NCBI GenBank assembly: GCA_963932465.1
Contig: OZ010787.1
Span: 35,158,087 to 35,222,086, forward strand
Reading direction: 5' to 3'
DNA from: Maratus speciosus
Lineage: Eukaryota; Arthropoda; Arachnida; Araneae; Salticidae
DNA length: 64,000 nt
Part shown: positions 1-11,067 of the stretch, piece after piece
Layout of the letters: each line of letters begins with the position of its first letter
Numbering within the stretch: position 1 is the stretch's first letter
The notes under the pieces: generated by a model
Told to the model about the DNA's origin: nothing
The model's database searches: none
What the model saw: the letters and a program-made list of their open reading frames with translations, nothing else
Program-made: the position numbers and the translations under genes

Positions 1-1255
1 ACCTCAGTTAAGTTATTGTTGCGGCCGTAGAGTAAGTGTGGGAGGCGCCACTTGTTACAGTTAACTTTGGATGAAGATTTTGATCATGATATCCTCCCAT
101 CTTGATTTTTTGGTGATGAGCAACAGAAAATCCAAACATTGCCAAGCATGTCCCTTTGTATCATATAATTCTAATGAAAATAATTTTTAATGAAAAGGAG
201 GTAAATGACAACTTACCTGTGTTTTTCTTTGGTCCTGGTGAGTAACCGATTGTTGATGAAAGACAAATTAGCATCACATCAGTTCTTTAATTTTAAGACA
301 ATTGGTGATCCTTGAGTAATTATATTGACTGTTGTATATAAGTTTAAACGCATTTTAATTGTGTACCTATTAGAGATAATGAGTATTGTAAATTGTAAAA
401 GTGTTCAAATAAAGGAGAAAATAATATTATGAAATAGTCCTCTCATTAACTTAAAAAAAATAAAGGTGCATATTTTAAATTTTTATAACTTTTACAAGAC
501 AAAATTGGTCAATGAGATTTTTTTCCTCTTTTGCTCCAAAAGAATCATTATAAAAGAAAAATGCGTATTTTTATTTTTGAAGCTATCTGAATTATGATAA
601 ACTATATGTGCATAAAGTGAAACCGTAGTTTGAAGTTCAAAGTCTAAATACATATATAACTTTATGAGCAAAATTCGGAAACCCATTCCGTTGGGTCAGC
701 GGGCTGTCAGGATGACCGAATGTGGGATAATAAATATCCTCACATATAACATAAAAAACTCAAGGTTTTAATAATAGATACACGATATCTTTTGAAAAGA
801 AAAAGCATAACACGAAAAGAGTGGAGAAATCGCAAAATGATTATGGAGCGGTCTTTTCCAGAAGGGTGAATTTAAAAATTAAAGTTCTGCGAGAGGTTAG
901 CTGTTCCATAGTTTTTAATCTCAACATGAAGGTTCAAGATCCGCTAAATGCCATATAAAATTTGAGCACGAATTCTAGGTGAATTCCAGTATTTGTTTAC
1001 GAATGAATTATATTATTGATGTGTATGAATTGCAGTGATCTACTAAGCTTAATATTTGTTCGAGTGAATAATAAATGTAGTATAAAATTGAAAAGCTAAT
1101 AGCACTACTCATTTGTAGTTATAAGCCAAGTGAATCTTTAAATAGGTGTAAAATAAAATCCTACACTTATAGCACATTTTCCTAGCATTTAAAAAGCTAT
1201 TTCATCAACAAAAATACGGACCATTCACAAATTGATGACGATGGTCTTCAGATCC
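1..1255. other. AT-rich sequence, nothing recognised
   Basis: No open frame with protein-like composition, no repeat structure and no RNA gene is visible. A short more GC-balanced stretch around 680-735 has no recognisable match. Confidence 0.6.
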
Positions 1256-1271
1256 AAAATATGTTAACAGT

Positions 1272-1294
1272 TGTGTGTGTGTGGGGGGGGGGGG
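1272..1294. repeat. (GT)n followed by poly-G
   Basis: A short dinucleotide run of GT passes directly into twelve consecutive G. Simple-sequence tract; replication slippage is enough to explain it. Confidence 0.9.
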
Positions 1295-1704
1295 ATGTAT
1301 TACAAATACAACTATACAAAATCAAAGCATTTTACCCTCTATTAAATAAATTCCATTGTAGAATCCCGAGTACTTGTTTAATAAAAAAAATGGTTTGGGG
1401 GTTGTTTCGCATCCATTCATTGTTTATTTGCCTTTACCTTTGTTATTTTAAAAAATATCTTATAAATATGCCTGTCATTATTGTATATTTTTTCATCCTT
1501 TAATATAGCTGTTCTGTTACTCATATTATTTTAACTTTGAAACTCCTTCCATCATCAGAAGTCAGGACAAATGAACGCGTCATTCGTAACTGAGTATTCG
1601 TGACAGAATGTATTTATCAATCGTGACACCCTTGAGATTTTTGTAGACCGCAAGTTTCAAAGCGTTCATTTCTAGAAATAAATAGGCAATTTCTATATTA
1701 ACAC

Positions 1705-1770
1705 CTTCGCTTCCAGATTATTCACTAGCGGATGCGTGCTACATAGAGTTATTGCATCTGGAAGCAAAAG
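1705..1770. repeat. Short inverted repeat, possible MITE remnant
   Basis: CTTCGCTTCCAGAT at 1705-1718 is mirrored by ATCTGGAAGCAAAAG at 1756-1770, giving a stem of about 14 bp around a 37-bp loop. TTAA lies a few bases before the left arm, so this may be a decayed TTAA-type MITE, but no right-hand TTAA is present. Confidence 0.45.
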
Positions 1771-2152
1771 GGTCCTTATCAATCTAATTTCAAATTCCTC
1801 TTTCCAAAGTTAAACTTGTAGTCTTTAAATTCATTCTCATTTTTCAAAATTCTCATCAGGAAATTAAAAATTTTAACTTCTCTTTACTGTGTATTTGTCT
1901 TAGTGCTTCGTGTTTGTTAGTGAAAGAGTTCTAAAATATATACAGCTTCGCTTATATTTTAGGATATAAAATACATAATTAAGTAAATATTTTAGAAATA
2001 TCTTAAGGGCATTCAGGTGATATCTGGTTGAATTTTTAGATATTCAGAATTCTCACCAGAAAGTTTTAACTCTTATTTTTGCTTTACAAAATGAAGGATT
2101 TTCCATAAATAAAGTAAAAGAAAATTACCAATTAATTTTTTGTGGTGTGAAT

Positions 2153-2460
2153 TCAAAAAAAAAAAAAAAAAACAAAAAAAAAACTGCTAGATGAGGCAAC
2201 ACTGGTGGCTAGTGACATACATCCGCTAACAGAGCCAGAATGCAAGGGGTTAATGAACAGATATTTTTCAGATATTACACCAACATAGAACAAAATACAG
2301 AGTTCTCCTTGTAATACACTATTCTGTCGCTGCTCTGTTTTGTGGCATAATGTTTCGGACAGCCAAAACTGCTGATTCCATTTGCCCTTCACTCTATAGA
2401 GCTCTCCTTACCACCGCTTTGTTGGATTCCATAGGTTTTTTTTTTCTTTTTTTTTTTTTT
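2153..2460. other. GC-richer segment between an A tract and a T tract
   Basis: A 250-bp segment with distinctly higher GC than its surroundings lies between a tract of about 28 A/C bases (2153-2182) and a T tract (2437-2460). A frame on the minus strand is open for about 75 codons, but part of it only translates the A tract. I do not recognise the product. It could be a retroposed fragment, since terminal A/T tracts fit reverse-transcribed insertions, but no flanking duplication was found. Confidence 0.3.
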
Positions 2461-2531
2461 AATATTGAAACATAAAATATTAAATTAGCTTTGGTAATGA
2501 TAATATACGATGAAAAAGAAGAGTCCCTTAA

Positions 2532-2960
2532 AGCTGTTCTTAAATGCTCTGCTTAACAAGCGAAAAACGTTCTGACACATTTACAAATCCATTTTTTAAC
2601 GGAAAGATATAAAATTGGAAAGCCTGGCCATGGAAGCGATTTAAAATTGAACTCTTTTTTTTTTTTTTCATTTTTTTGATAAATCAATTACCCACTGAGT
2701 TATAAGCGATTTCGATCACGTGACAAACCCGTTTTTCGCCCGCTCTTGAGTGATTTTTCTACTTTCGCGCGAAAATTCGGTTCAAAACGTCCACTTTGAC
2801 ACTTTTTTCTGAAAGATCTATTACGTTCGCAAAAAAATTGAAAAAACAGCTCGATGACATATTTTCTGAACAACAACACCAGGTAGTTTCATGCATTATC
2901 GAACAAAAATAAATTAAAACTTATGTCAGGAAGTTTGCTCTTTTTGATTTGAGAACAGCC
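2532..2960. mobile_element. TTAA-type MITE, old member of the 0.42-kb family
   Basis: TTAA at 2528-2531 and 2961-2964 bracket 429 bp whose ends are inverted: AGCTGTTCTTAAATG on the left, and GGCTGTTCTCAAATC when the right end is reverse-complemented. The interior contains a diverged version of the GTTCAAAATGCCCACTTTGACA stretch found at 30012-30428 and 38187-38606, at the same relative place. TTAA duplication is typical of piggyBac and Kolobok superfamilies; which one applies is not decided here. No coding capacity. Confidence 0.65.
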
Positions 2961-3157
2961 TTAATAAGACCAGGCATTATATATGTAATACCTGGGCTTA
3001 TTAGGAGATTTCTGTTTTTCACATATTTTACTTTCAAACATTAATATAATTAAAAGTACAGAATAATTCAATATACATTCTAAAATAGCGTTAAATTATC
3101 TCGATATCACGCAAAGATTGTAAAATTCAATGAATAATTTACCATGATTTCACATAA

Positions 3158-3334
3158 ATGTTTATTTACTGTTTTTTACAACGACGTGTCGAAAGATTCA
3201 GTGGTCCGAAAATGACGACGAAGCCGGTATCTATTGTGGTTGAACTTGAAACTATCCGCACAGGTGAAGGACACATAAACTGTCAGGTATATGCTGCCAT
3301 TTGTCGGCCCGAGACCATGCCTTACAAGATATAA
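3158..3334 (+). CDS. 58-codon ORF in a compositional island, unrecognised
   Basis: From about 3180 the sequence becomes markedly less AT-rich for 150 bp and one frame is open from an ATG at 3158 to a TAA at 3332. An internal ATG at 3212 would give 40 residues beginning MTTKPVSIVVELET. Residue composition (several V, E, T, C, P) is more protein-like than other small frames here. I recognise no domain, and no splice or poly(A) signals tie it to a gene. It could be a single old exon, a transposon fragment or chance. The segment directly after it (3382-3460) has a relative at 8883-8945, which favours repeat-derived DNA. Confidence 0.15.
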   Translation: MFIYCFLQRRVERFSGPKMTTKPVSIVVELETIRTGEGHINCQVYAAICRPETMPYKI

Positions 3335-3381
3335 GCTTATTTAATTAGAGACATTAATTAGAACATGGCCTTATTTGGTAG

Positions 3382-3460
3382 AAGTACCTTATATAAAATC
3401 ATCTTGACGGAATCTTAAAATATTGTTATAAGAGGTAATTCAAGATTCCTCTTCTCTTTG
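3382..3460. repeat. Dispersed repeat, copy 1
   Basis: The phrase TATAAAATCATCTT, then TCTT, then GTTATAAGAGG and AATTCAAGATTC recurs at 8883-8945 in the same order and orientation with scattered substitutions. The family is unknown. Confidence 0.6.
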
Positions 3461-5182
3461 CCTTTCTCATTCCGCGTGTTTACTTTTCGTCATCCAGTGT
3501 AAATAATACTTTTAAAAAATACAATATTATATTATTTGAGATTGTTAGCATGCAGACTTGAAGTCGATTAAACTGAACAGCAATTTCCAAACGACAAAAT
3601 TTTAGTTATATTTAAGTATGTATTGTTCAGTATTGCTTATGCTGTATAATTTTTCATATTTAGCTTGGATGATCTATGAGAAAATTGGTAAAGATTAATT
3701 GGGTTTTATGTGAGAGAGTTATATATATATATCTGGTATATTCTGAGGCATTTTGTATTTCTGAACTATTTTGCTCTTGCAATAAAACATTTTAAATCTA
3801 CAAATCATAATATCAGTATAACTATAGCTTAACGAAGAGGCAGACTATAAAACAAAATCTTTTGTTTTTAATCTATGGGGATCATTTAGCTGAGAAATCG
3901 CGGATTGTTCCTCTGGTTTTAAGGCAAACGAGAAATTATTAATATCAAAGCAGAACCTAGAATGCATGTAGATCCAAAATAATGATTTTAAGGATGAACT
4001 GAAATTTTTAAAGAAATGTTTTTTTAATGTAAAGAATATTTTTTTCATTATTAGGAATAGTTACAATTAGAAAAAAGAACAATGAGAAAATATGGAAAAA
4101 AAGAAATATCGTTTTATAAAACATTTGTAGATCAGAAAGAGTCGTAAGAAAAAACGAAAAAAGAAGTCAAACACTAAAAAAATGAAAACGCTTATTGGAT
4201 TATCATAGGAACAGTAGCATCTTAATTTACTAATCAATCATATTTTTGATAAATAACGTTTCAAGTATATCTACTGTGCAAATAAATTGACTGATTTTAC
4301 TCATTATACGGTCGAAACAAGATGTCTAGGTGAAGAATAATTGAAGATACTGATTCGACACTTCAGCCTTTGACGTCTACATTGAAACTACTGTTAATTA
4401 CGCAGAATTTCATTAAAAACCGTGGCACATCGCCTAGGCTCCCTACAAAGACCGTCCTCTAATTAAGCACTTTGGCGAGTGTGTGTGGTGCCCACCCAGA
4501 AGGCGCGTTACCCGCCCCAGAACACTCAACCTTTAATAATCTCACTAGAAAGCGAGATTTTTCTTAAAAAATCGGAAAAGAAAGTCACGATGAGGGTCAT
4601 TTGGAAGATTTTGAAAATTTTTCAAGCATAAGCAGTGATGTAATCAGGCATTTAAATGGCAGTGACTGCAACACGCTTAAAGATCATGAAATACCGCTGT
4701 GGATATTTCTTAAATGAGTATTTTATCTCTTTACGCATCAGTAGTTATTTCTAAACTACCATTGATTGTCAAATAAATCTCCTGTAATTTTGTTTTGTAA
4801 TAGTTTAAAAAAGGATTTATAATAAGGGGACTAATAAAAATTAGTCTATAAACCAATAATTAATGTTTTGTTTTCATATCGTTTAATTATATTTTCTTTT
4901 GAAATAATTAATGTTGAAAAACTATTAATTCTCATGTCTTCTTTTTTTAGCAATTTGTGTCCAAGTGATTAAATGTAGAAATATAGCAAACGTTTAACAG
5001 TTCTGTTTTAGAATTGTTATCTAGCATCTGCTGTTATTGACTGTCTTTGAGCGCACACGCTCAGAAAAGAAATTAATCCTACTTCTACGGCGTTTAAAGT
5101 TTTTCCCCTATCCACTACTTGGAACGGACACAAACTCTTTTACAAAGCCTTTTTGTTACATATACACGCACAAACACACGCA
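3461..5182. other. Mostly featureless AT-rich sequence with a GC-richer patch
   Basis: A (TA)n run lies at about 3720-3731. At 4424-4515 a stretch of about 90 bp is clearly GC-richer and contains runs of C; it encodes no extended frame and folds into no obvious RNA gene. The remainder is low-complexity AT-rich DNA. Confidence 0.5.
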
Positions 5183-5779
5183 TACTGTAGTGGAAAAAAA
5201 TAAACACCCCGTACTATCTGTGCAACTAATTATAATAGAAGAAAGTTACTAGTACCAAACGATTGAAAATAAACTCTACTTTTAAATGATGTATATAAAA
5301 TTTTCTTAGGGGGCCATCTACAAATCAAAACCAGACCAAACTTTGTTTTTTTACAATGGCAACACCCATTTTTGACAATATATTTTAAATCTTCGGTTCA
5401 AACTATGCCCAAAAATAAAATTTCAAGTCACGTGGTTGATAAGTTTTTGAATTAGAAACATTCAAAATTTAGAGTTTCTGTGTTAAATCAAATTTCCATA
5501 TTTTTATTAATAACACCTAAATTATAATCCTAATGTAATAATTTTTTGTGTGGTTATAATACTAAAAAGCCCAAACATAAAAACGTTGAATTTCTAATTA
5601 AAAAAAATTTATAATATGAATTATGAAATTAATATTTCAGAAATATATGAATAGCAACCTACCATTTTTTTGATAGATTTATATTTATTATGTACTGCTT
5701 TATGCGAATTCTCAATTTCAAATTTTCTTTCCAAGTAGTTTTCTAATTATGATTAAAAAACGTCAAAATGATGGTTTAA

Positions 5780-5987
5780 CCCTTTTAGAAGCAAAGTACT
5801 TCTATTCTTAAAATGCTTAAACGATTGAATGACACCAGAATTTAAGAACCACAATTTATTATAAAATAGGTAAAATCTTTCCTCCACGTATTTAATAAAA
5901 TTTAAATTTTCATTCTAAAATTCTGGTATCAATGAGCCATTTCGCAATTGAAATTAAGTGAGATATATCCCACCGCCCTTCAAGGGG
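5780..5987. mobile_element. TTAA MITE nested in the Tc1-like element
   Basis: TTAA at 5776-5779 and 5988-5991 flank ends that start CCCTTTTAGAAG and, on the other strand, CCCCTTGAAGG. Ends beginning CCC next to TTAA are typical of piggyBac-like MITEs. The matching TIR is only about 11 bp. Confidence 0.55.
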
Positions 5988-6088
5988 TTAAGGGATCGTC
6001 TATGATGTGCTGAAAAGAATAATTTGAAAAAATATATTTTACTCATTTTATTGAAACATTTGGGCTGGCAATAGTTGAAACATATTAA

Positions 6089-6385
6089 CCTGTAACTGAT
6101 GTTACCGGTCTCACAGACCGGAGCTTTTTCCAATTTTTATAGTTCAACTAGTAACTTTCAGTTTAACTGCAAACGCTACCGAAATTTGTTTCGTTTGGAA
6201 CTTTATTACTAACACCAAAGACTTTTGAATAGGTGAATTTTAGTTATAACAGCCGTGTGCAAAAAGTTTAGTGCAAAAACACAATCATATGAGTTAATTG
6301 CGCTTTTTATTCATCTTTCGATTGGGCGGTCTCACAGACCACTTCACACTAGTTATGTAACAATTTCTGTCACATCAGTTAAAGG
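6089..6385. mobile_element. TTAA MITE with GGTCTCACAGACC palindromes
   Basis: TTAA at 6085-6088 and 6386-6389 bracket 297 bp. Left end is CCTGTAACTGATGTTAC; the right end reads CCTTTAACTGATGTGAC on the other strand. Near each end lies the palindrome GGTCTCACAGACC (about 6108 and 6328), a candidate transposase-binding or hairpin site. Nested inside the 5185-6788 element, so younger than it. Confidence 0.75.
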
Positions 6386-6824
6386 TTAAGCGAGTGAAAT
6401 GATGAAGAAATTGGCAAGAAATAATACATTAATAGAAGTGACAGTCATTCTGTAATTTCAACAATCGAGTACCTAACTTTAATTTGGATACATACCCTAA
6501 ATTATGCTCATTTTAAAATAATTATTTTCTCTGAAACCAATCGTATGAATTTCATGAAAATTTATTTTTAGTCTAATTGAAGAGTGTAGAATTTATTCAT
6601 GGTATCAAACTTGCTATTGAAAAAAGCAAAGTTGGGTTCGTTTTGATATGTAGATGGCCTCCTAAACAAATTTTATAAACATTATTTAAAAGTAGACTTT
6701 ATTTCCAATCGTTTGGTACCAGTATATTTCTTCTGCAGTGATTTGTTACAGAGATATAGTAGGGGTATTTACTTTTTTCCCACGACTGTACATACACTCT
6801 TATGACCAAAAGTCAGCAGTCACT

Positions 6825-7090
6825 TCCGATTTTAGCCTTTTTATTGAATAGCTAGAGAAGTATTTTACAAATTTTCTGAACTTCGGAAATATAAAGAACG
6901 TATTTGATCTCGTACTTGTACGAAGGTTTCATCACGAGGGCAATTAGGGGACCAAAAACAATTTATATAAAAAAAAATATTTGTGATAACCCTTTAAAAT
7001 AAAATGCTCGAAATGATCTGTAGCTTTAACACATGACTATAAAGTTCTTGTACAATATCTGTGTTCATTTGTGTAAGAACAGCTCGTACC
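6825..7090. repeat. Left arm of a 2-kb foldback
   Basis: This stretch matches the reverse complement of 8622-8875 in the same order of landmarks: CGAAGGTTT, GGGCAATT, ACCAAAAACAATTT, CTTGTACAATA, TGTGTTCATTTGTGTAAGAA. Divergence is moderate, with small indels. The arms enclose the 7161-7705 MITE and about 1 kb of other sequence. No terminal motif or target duplication could be fixed. Confidence 0.7.
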
Positions 7091-7160
7091 TTCATGCAGA
7101 TAGAACAATTTCCTTTAACAATAAAAAAAAAAAAAAAAAAGCCGTAAGTTTTTTGTTTAA

Positions 7161-7705
7161 GGGGGTTCGGGTCACAAAAATCTTCAATTTTTGTAAAAAC
7201 ATTTTATTTCCTAAAATGTTTTTATCTGCTTAAAATGACTTTTAAATCATGATTCTACTAAAAAATAAATATAAATATTTTCGTTTTGGTTTGTTTTCAG
7301 AATCTAGCTTTCAAGCAATGGCTGTCATGGAAACTACTTTTTGTAAAAATGTGTTTTTCTTCATGATGGGTTTTTTCACCATTTCTCATATTTAAATTAT
7401 TATAACTTAAGAACCGTTAAAGAATAATTAATATTTTTAAATGTGCTGAATCAGAAATAAAACTCATATATTTCTGTTTATTTAAATGGAAAAAAAAATT
7501 AAATTCTATAAATAATATTTCGAGTTATAACGATTATAAATTACCCCACTTTTCAATAAATTTTAAATTAAAATTTTTAAAACAAAATTATGAGAAGTTT
7601 TTATCATGTGATTTTGTTTACAAATGATATGGTTAATCATCACAAAACAATTCAGAATTTTAACTCAATAAATAAAAATTATTTTAAAATGTGTCCCGGA
7701 CCCCC
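7161..7705. mobile_element. TTAA-type MITE, 545 bp
   Basis: Exact TTAA at 7157-7160 and 7706-7709. Left end GGGGGTTCGGGTCACA matches the reverse-complemented right end GGGGGTCCGGGACACA at 14 of 16 positions. The interior is extremely AT-rich and non-coding. Poly-A (7123-7140) lies just outside the left end. Confidence 0.8.
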
Positions 7706-8100
7706 TTAAAACATACAGGGCTTTCAACGAAATTTAACGCTATTTTTAAGAAACTTGACAAAGTACACAAGAAACATTATACTATAATTAGAATATAAAT
7801 AAATTAAATATCTGATGACATATGAGTATTTGCATGAAATAATTTTTAACTGCGCTTGCGATAACGATAACAAAAATTACTTGCATAAATTTAGCCGTCA
7901 AATATATTGGGCAACCCATATTAAAAGGCTTGTCAAATATCGTGATAATTCAGAAAGATATTAGCTTGTGAATTGGATTTCAGTTACTTTCTAAAACTAG
8001 CTGGATAATAATGGATTTTCCTCTAATTTTCATTTTTTATTTTCATTTTTTGCTCATGCTTTATTTATCCTTAGAAGAATAATCAGAACGAACCCATTCC

Positions 8101-8116
8101 AACAACAACAACAACA
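8101..8116. repeat. (CAA)n microsatellite
   Basis: Five CAA units in a row; simple repeat. Confidence 0.85.
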
Positions 8117-8621
8117 AAAATAATTATCAAAATTGAAGCACCAAATCCTGTGGCATCGCCAAAGCCACATGTGCACATACGTTAAATATTAACTACTTTC
8201 TTTAAAGTCGATAAAAAATGACAATTTGTGTTAAATCTCCTATCATTCAGCTACTTTTTAAAAGAAACTGAAATTCAGCTCACGATATTTCCGAAGTCTC
8301 TCTGAATTTTAGCGATATTCAACTGGCTTTTTCATGCTAGTTGCCCTACATACATATAGTTGCCAACTAAATAACGCAAAAACATTTTTATCATTCGTGC
8401 ATGAGCAGCTAAAAGTATTTAATACAAATATTTTTAGCTCATACAAATACTCATATTTAATCAAACATTTAATTTATTTATGTCCTAATTGTAGTATAAT
8501 GTTTATACTTGTCAATTTTCCTGAAAGTAGCGTTAAATTTGAGTGTAAACTGCGTGTTTAAAAAAAAAAATCACTGATTTATTTATTTTTAATGTTTTAA
8601 AGAAACTTTTATGTATATATG

Positions 8622-8875
8622 TGCTATTCTTACACAAATGAACACAGTTATTGTACAAGATCTTCATATTTACAGCTACTGAAAGTTTGAGAAAATTATT
8701 TTAAATGTTGCTCGTCCACATCAATGTTTTATTCAAATTGTTTTTGGTCTTCAATTGCCCTTGGGATCAAACCTTCGGTGGTAAATATGAGGTCAAACAT
8801 GTTCTATATATTCCTGAAGTTCCAGAAGAATTCGTCAAATATTTCTTCTAAACTCGGAAATGTCCGGTAAATTTA
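8622..8875. repeat. Right arm of the 2-kb foldback
   Basis: Inverted partner of 6825-7090. The paired arms could fold in single-stranded RNA or DNA with a loop of about 1.5 kb. Confidence 0.7.
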
Positions 8876-8882
8876 GCAATAG

Positions 8883-8945
8883 AGTGATATAAAATCATCT
8901 TCACACAATCTTGAACTTCTGTTATGAGAGGAAATTCAAGATTCA
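8883..8945. repeat. Dispersed repeat, copy 2
   Basis: Direct-orientation relative of 3382-3460 (shared ATAAAATCATCTT and AATTCAAGATTC). It begins a few bases after the foldback arm ends. Confidence 0.6.
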
Positions 8946-9720
8946 GCATTAAAATTTAAGCAGTGATAAAATTAGGCAAAGCAAACGTTTCCTACCAAAG
9001 AACTCGTGGTCCAAGCAAAATTGTTATGACGCTAGAGGTTTATTTCTGAATGTTGGCTAAAGATATTTTTCCAATATTATTGCAGAAATAATTGCTGATT
9101 TTCTTTTTACACACCATTTCTGTTAAAATCTAATAGGGAAACGGACACAAGAAGTAATCAAATATTTAGAGATAGGTTTTATTTATTAATCATCTAAAAT
9201 GTTAAAAGCAGAGGGTATAATGTATTAAGCATCAGCGAGTTTAAACCTGGAATATATCTCCAGCATTTTAACCCTTTCCGGCGCAAATAATTTTGTTGTT
9301 GCAATAGTGAAATTTCACAAGAAATTATGTACAAATTCATTTGAAAAAAAATTGCAATTTTAATCTTTTTTTCTCGTAAATTATAAAAGCAACATTTTAC
9401 TCAAAAATTCTGGTGCAAATTTTGATAAAAATTAATTGTTATAAATAGCATACCGCTCTCCGAAGGGTTTTCTTTTTTTATTTTTGATGAATTCTTGTAA
9501 ATTTTTTATGTGGGGTTGGGGTTTTGAGTTTTCCAGTTTATCAAACATAAAATGACATTATTTATTTTTCCTTTTTGGAGCAAAAATATTGAAATGGAAG
9601 CTTTAACATAGCGTTTATACTTCCGAGTGTAGAATTCTTTAGGAGAGCCTCTTCTTAAAAGAACTAGTCAGAATTCTTGTTGCAGATTTGGAAAACAAGA
9701 GATGACTGGTCTATAATTTC
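8946..9720. other. AT-rich sequence with one candidate decayed MITE
   Basis: TTAACCCTTTCCGG at about 9269 is opposed by CTCCGAAGGG at about 9458-9467, as in piggyBac-like MITEs of about 190 bp, but the right-hand TTAA is absent. The rest shows nothing. Confidence 0.35.
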
Positions 9721-9724
9721 ATTA

Positions 9725-10731
9725 CCGTCAATCTACCGACAACTACTTTGGTCCTTGCGGGGGTTACTTTGGTCCATCCCATGAAAAAGGTTTTATTCTT
9801 TGTACTGAACAAACAATACAAGATAATTTGAAGTTTTTGCCCTTGAAAAATATTTTAGACCCTACAATAGGGTATTTGAATAGTTTGGAAGTAATTAAAC
9901 ATTTTTTAGTGGTAACACTGGATGTGTTTGTAAACAACTGTTTTCGTGTATAGATTTTAACTCCCCAAACTTTCTATAGTGAGACAATCTGGGTAAGAGA
10001 TACAAATAAGGTAAGTGTCAAAATATTACCTTTAGTAACCTGTAACCCAGGTGTGATCATAGTTTTTCCTTTAACTTTTTATTTTGACAGAAAATGTTTA
10101 CATTTTCATAAAGCTAACAGGAAAACTAGTTTTTCGGGGCTAAGTTGTGCCAGGTCTTTTTTGGTCCGGAAATAGCGCCAGTTACTCAGAAATGCTTTTT
10201 ATACAACTAAATCTCTTAAAAAAAATGTATTAACATTTTTTTCAAATGTTACTTTAGAAAAATGTTACAGTAATTATTTTTGTTCCAGTTGCTGAGGATA
10301 ACATGTTGAAAACTGTTTCTCGTGTCTTTAATATTGACATTTGGTTAACATTTAAACGCAATAGCGTTTAAATGTTAAAAAAAAAAAAACCATTTGTTTA
10401 TCAAGTTTGCAGTGTTAATTCATTAGCAGATCCTATTGCAATCAATTGCTGATTGATTTTAATGTTCCAACATATGAATTGCATTCATTTTATATGAAAA
10501 TGAGCGAATGGACCAAAGACGCCATCAGCAGGGACTACATTGTTCCAAAACTTCAAAAAGAGTTAAAAAAGGAAAAAATTGCCTCTTTAAAACCATACAG
10601 TTTGCTCCATAGTTTCTTGTTAATTGATTACAATTCAATTTCGACGCTGAAAAATCATATATAATAATTTTTAATAATGGAAATGCTAGTGGAACCAGGA
10701 AAAAGTGGCCCAAAGTAGCCTCGGTTGACGG
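9725..10731. mobile_element. TA-duplicating DNA element, 1.0 kb
   Basis: Flanked by TA (9723-9724 and 10732-10733). Left end CCGTCAATCTACCGACAACT then TACTTTGGTCC; right end, reverse-complemented, CCGTCAACCGAGG then CTACTTTGGGCC. The phrase TTACTTTGGTCC is repeated just inside the left end. An internal 72-codon frame (10446-10664) containing MSEWTKDAISRD is not recognised and may be a transposase scrap. Tc1/mariner superfamily is the best guess because of the TA duplication. Confidence 0.7.
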
Positions 10732-10956
10732 TATAGAATGAGATTGGGCAAATGTCGCCTCTTAGGAGTTTGATGCTTCCTAGATCAGTTCTTATCTCTG
10801 AACCTAAGAACCGTATTATGTTTATTCTTCATGAATGTGTGTGATTTTGTACAAATTACATGCAAGCCAGAAAGATTTTCTCTCCATATAAACCAACAAA
10901 ATAGAAAACAAATTGAGTAAAGTTAAAAAACTGTTATTTGTACAATTTGAGATGTG

Positions 10957-11067
10957 CAGGGTGTTGCCGAATTGTCCAACAAATTCAGAGGGGTGATGGT
11001 AGGCTTCAATATGAACAAAAATTGCAATGGAACATGATGTTAGAAACCACCTATTTAATCAAAAATA
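10957..11067. other. Partial end of another CAGGGTG-type element
   Basis: CAGGGTGTTGCCGAATTG at 10957 resembles the ends of the neighbouring TA-type elements. A possible outward partner, GAGCACCCTG, sits at 12081-12090 inside the adjacent element. It may be an interrupted or partly deleted copy; boundaries are uncertain. Confidence 0.3.

Larger units (their letters stand above)
5185..6788. mobile_element. Tc1/mariner-type element with TIRs of about 200 bp, non-autonomous
   Basis: The left end CTGTAGTGGAAAAAAATAAA and the reverse-complemented right end CAGTCGTGGGAAAAAAGTAA are flanked by TA on both sides (5183-5184, 6789-6790). Similarity continues inward for about 200 bp, including the shared phrases GTACCAAACGATTG and GGCCATCTACA. 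The length, about 1.6 kb, equals that of a complete Tc1 element, but no DDE transposase frame remains. The middle holds two smaller TTAA elements. TA duplication with CAGT-like ends is the basis for the superfamily call. Confidence 0.8.
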
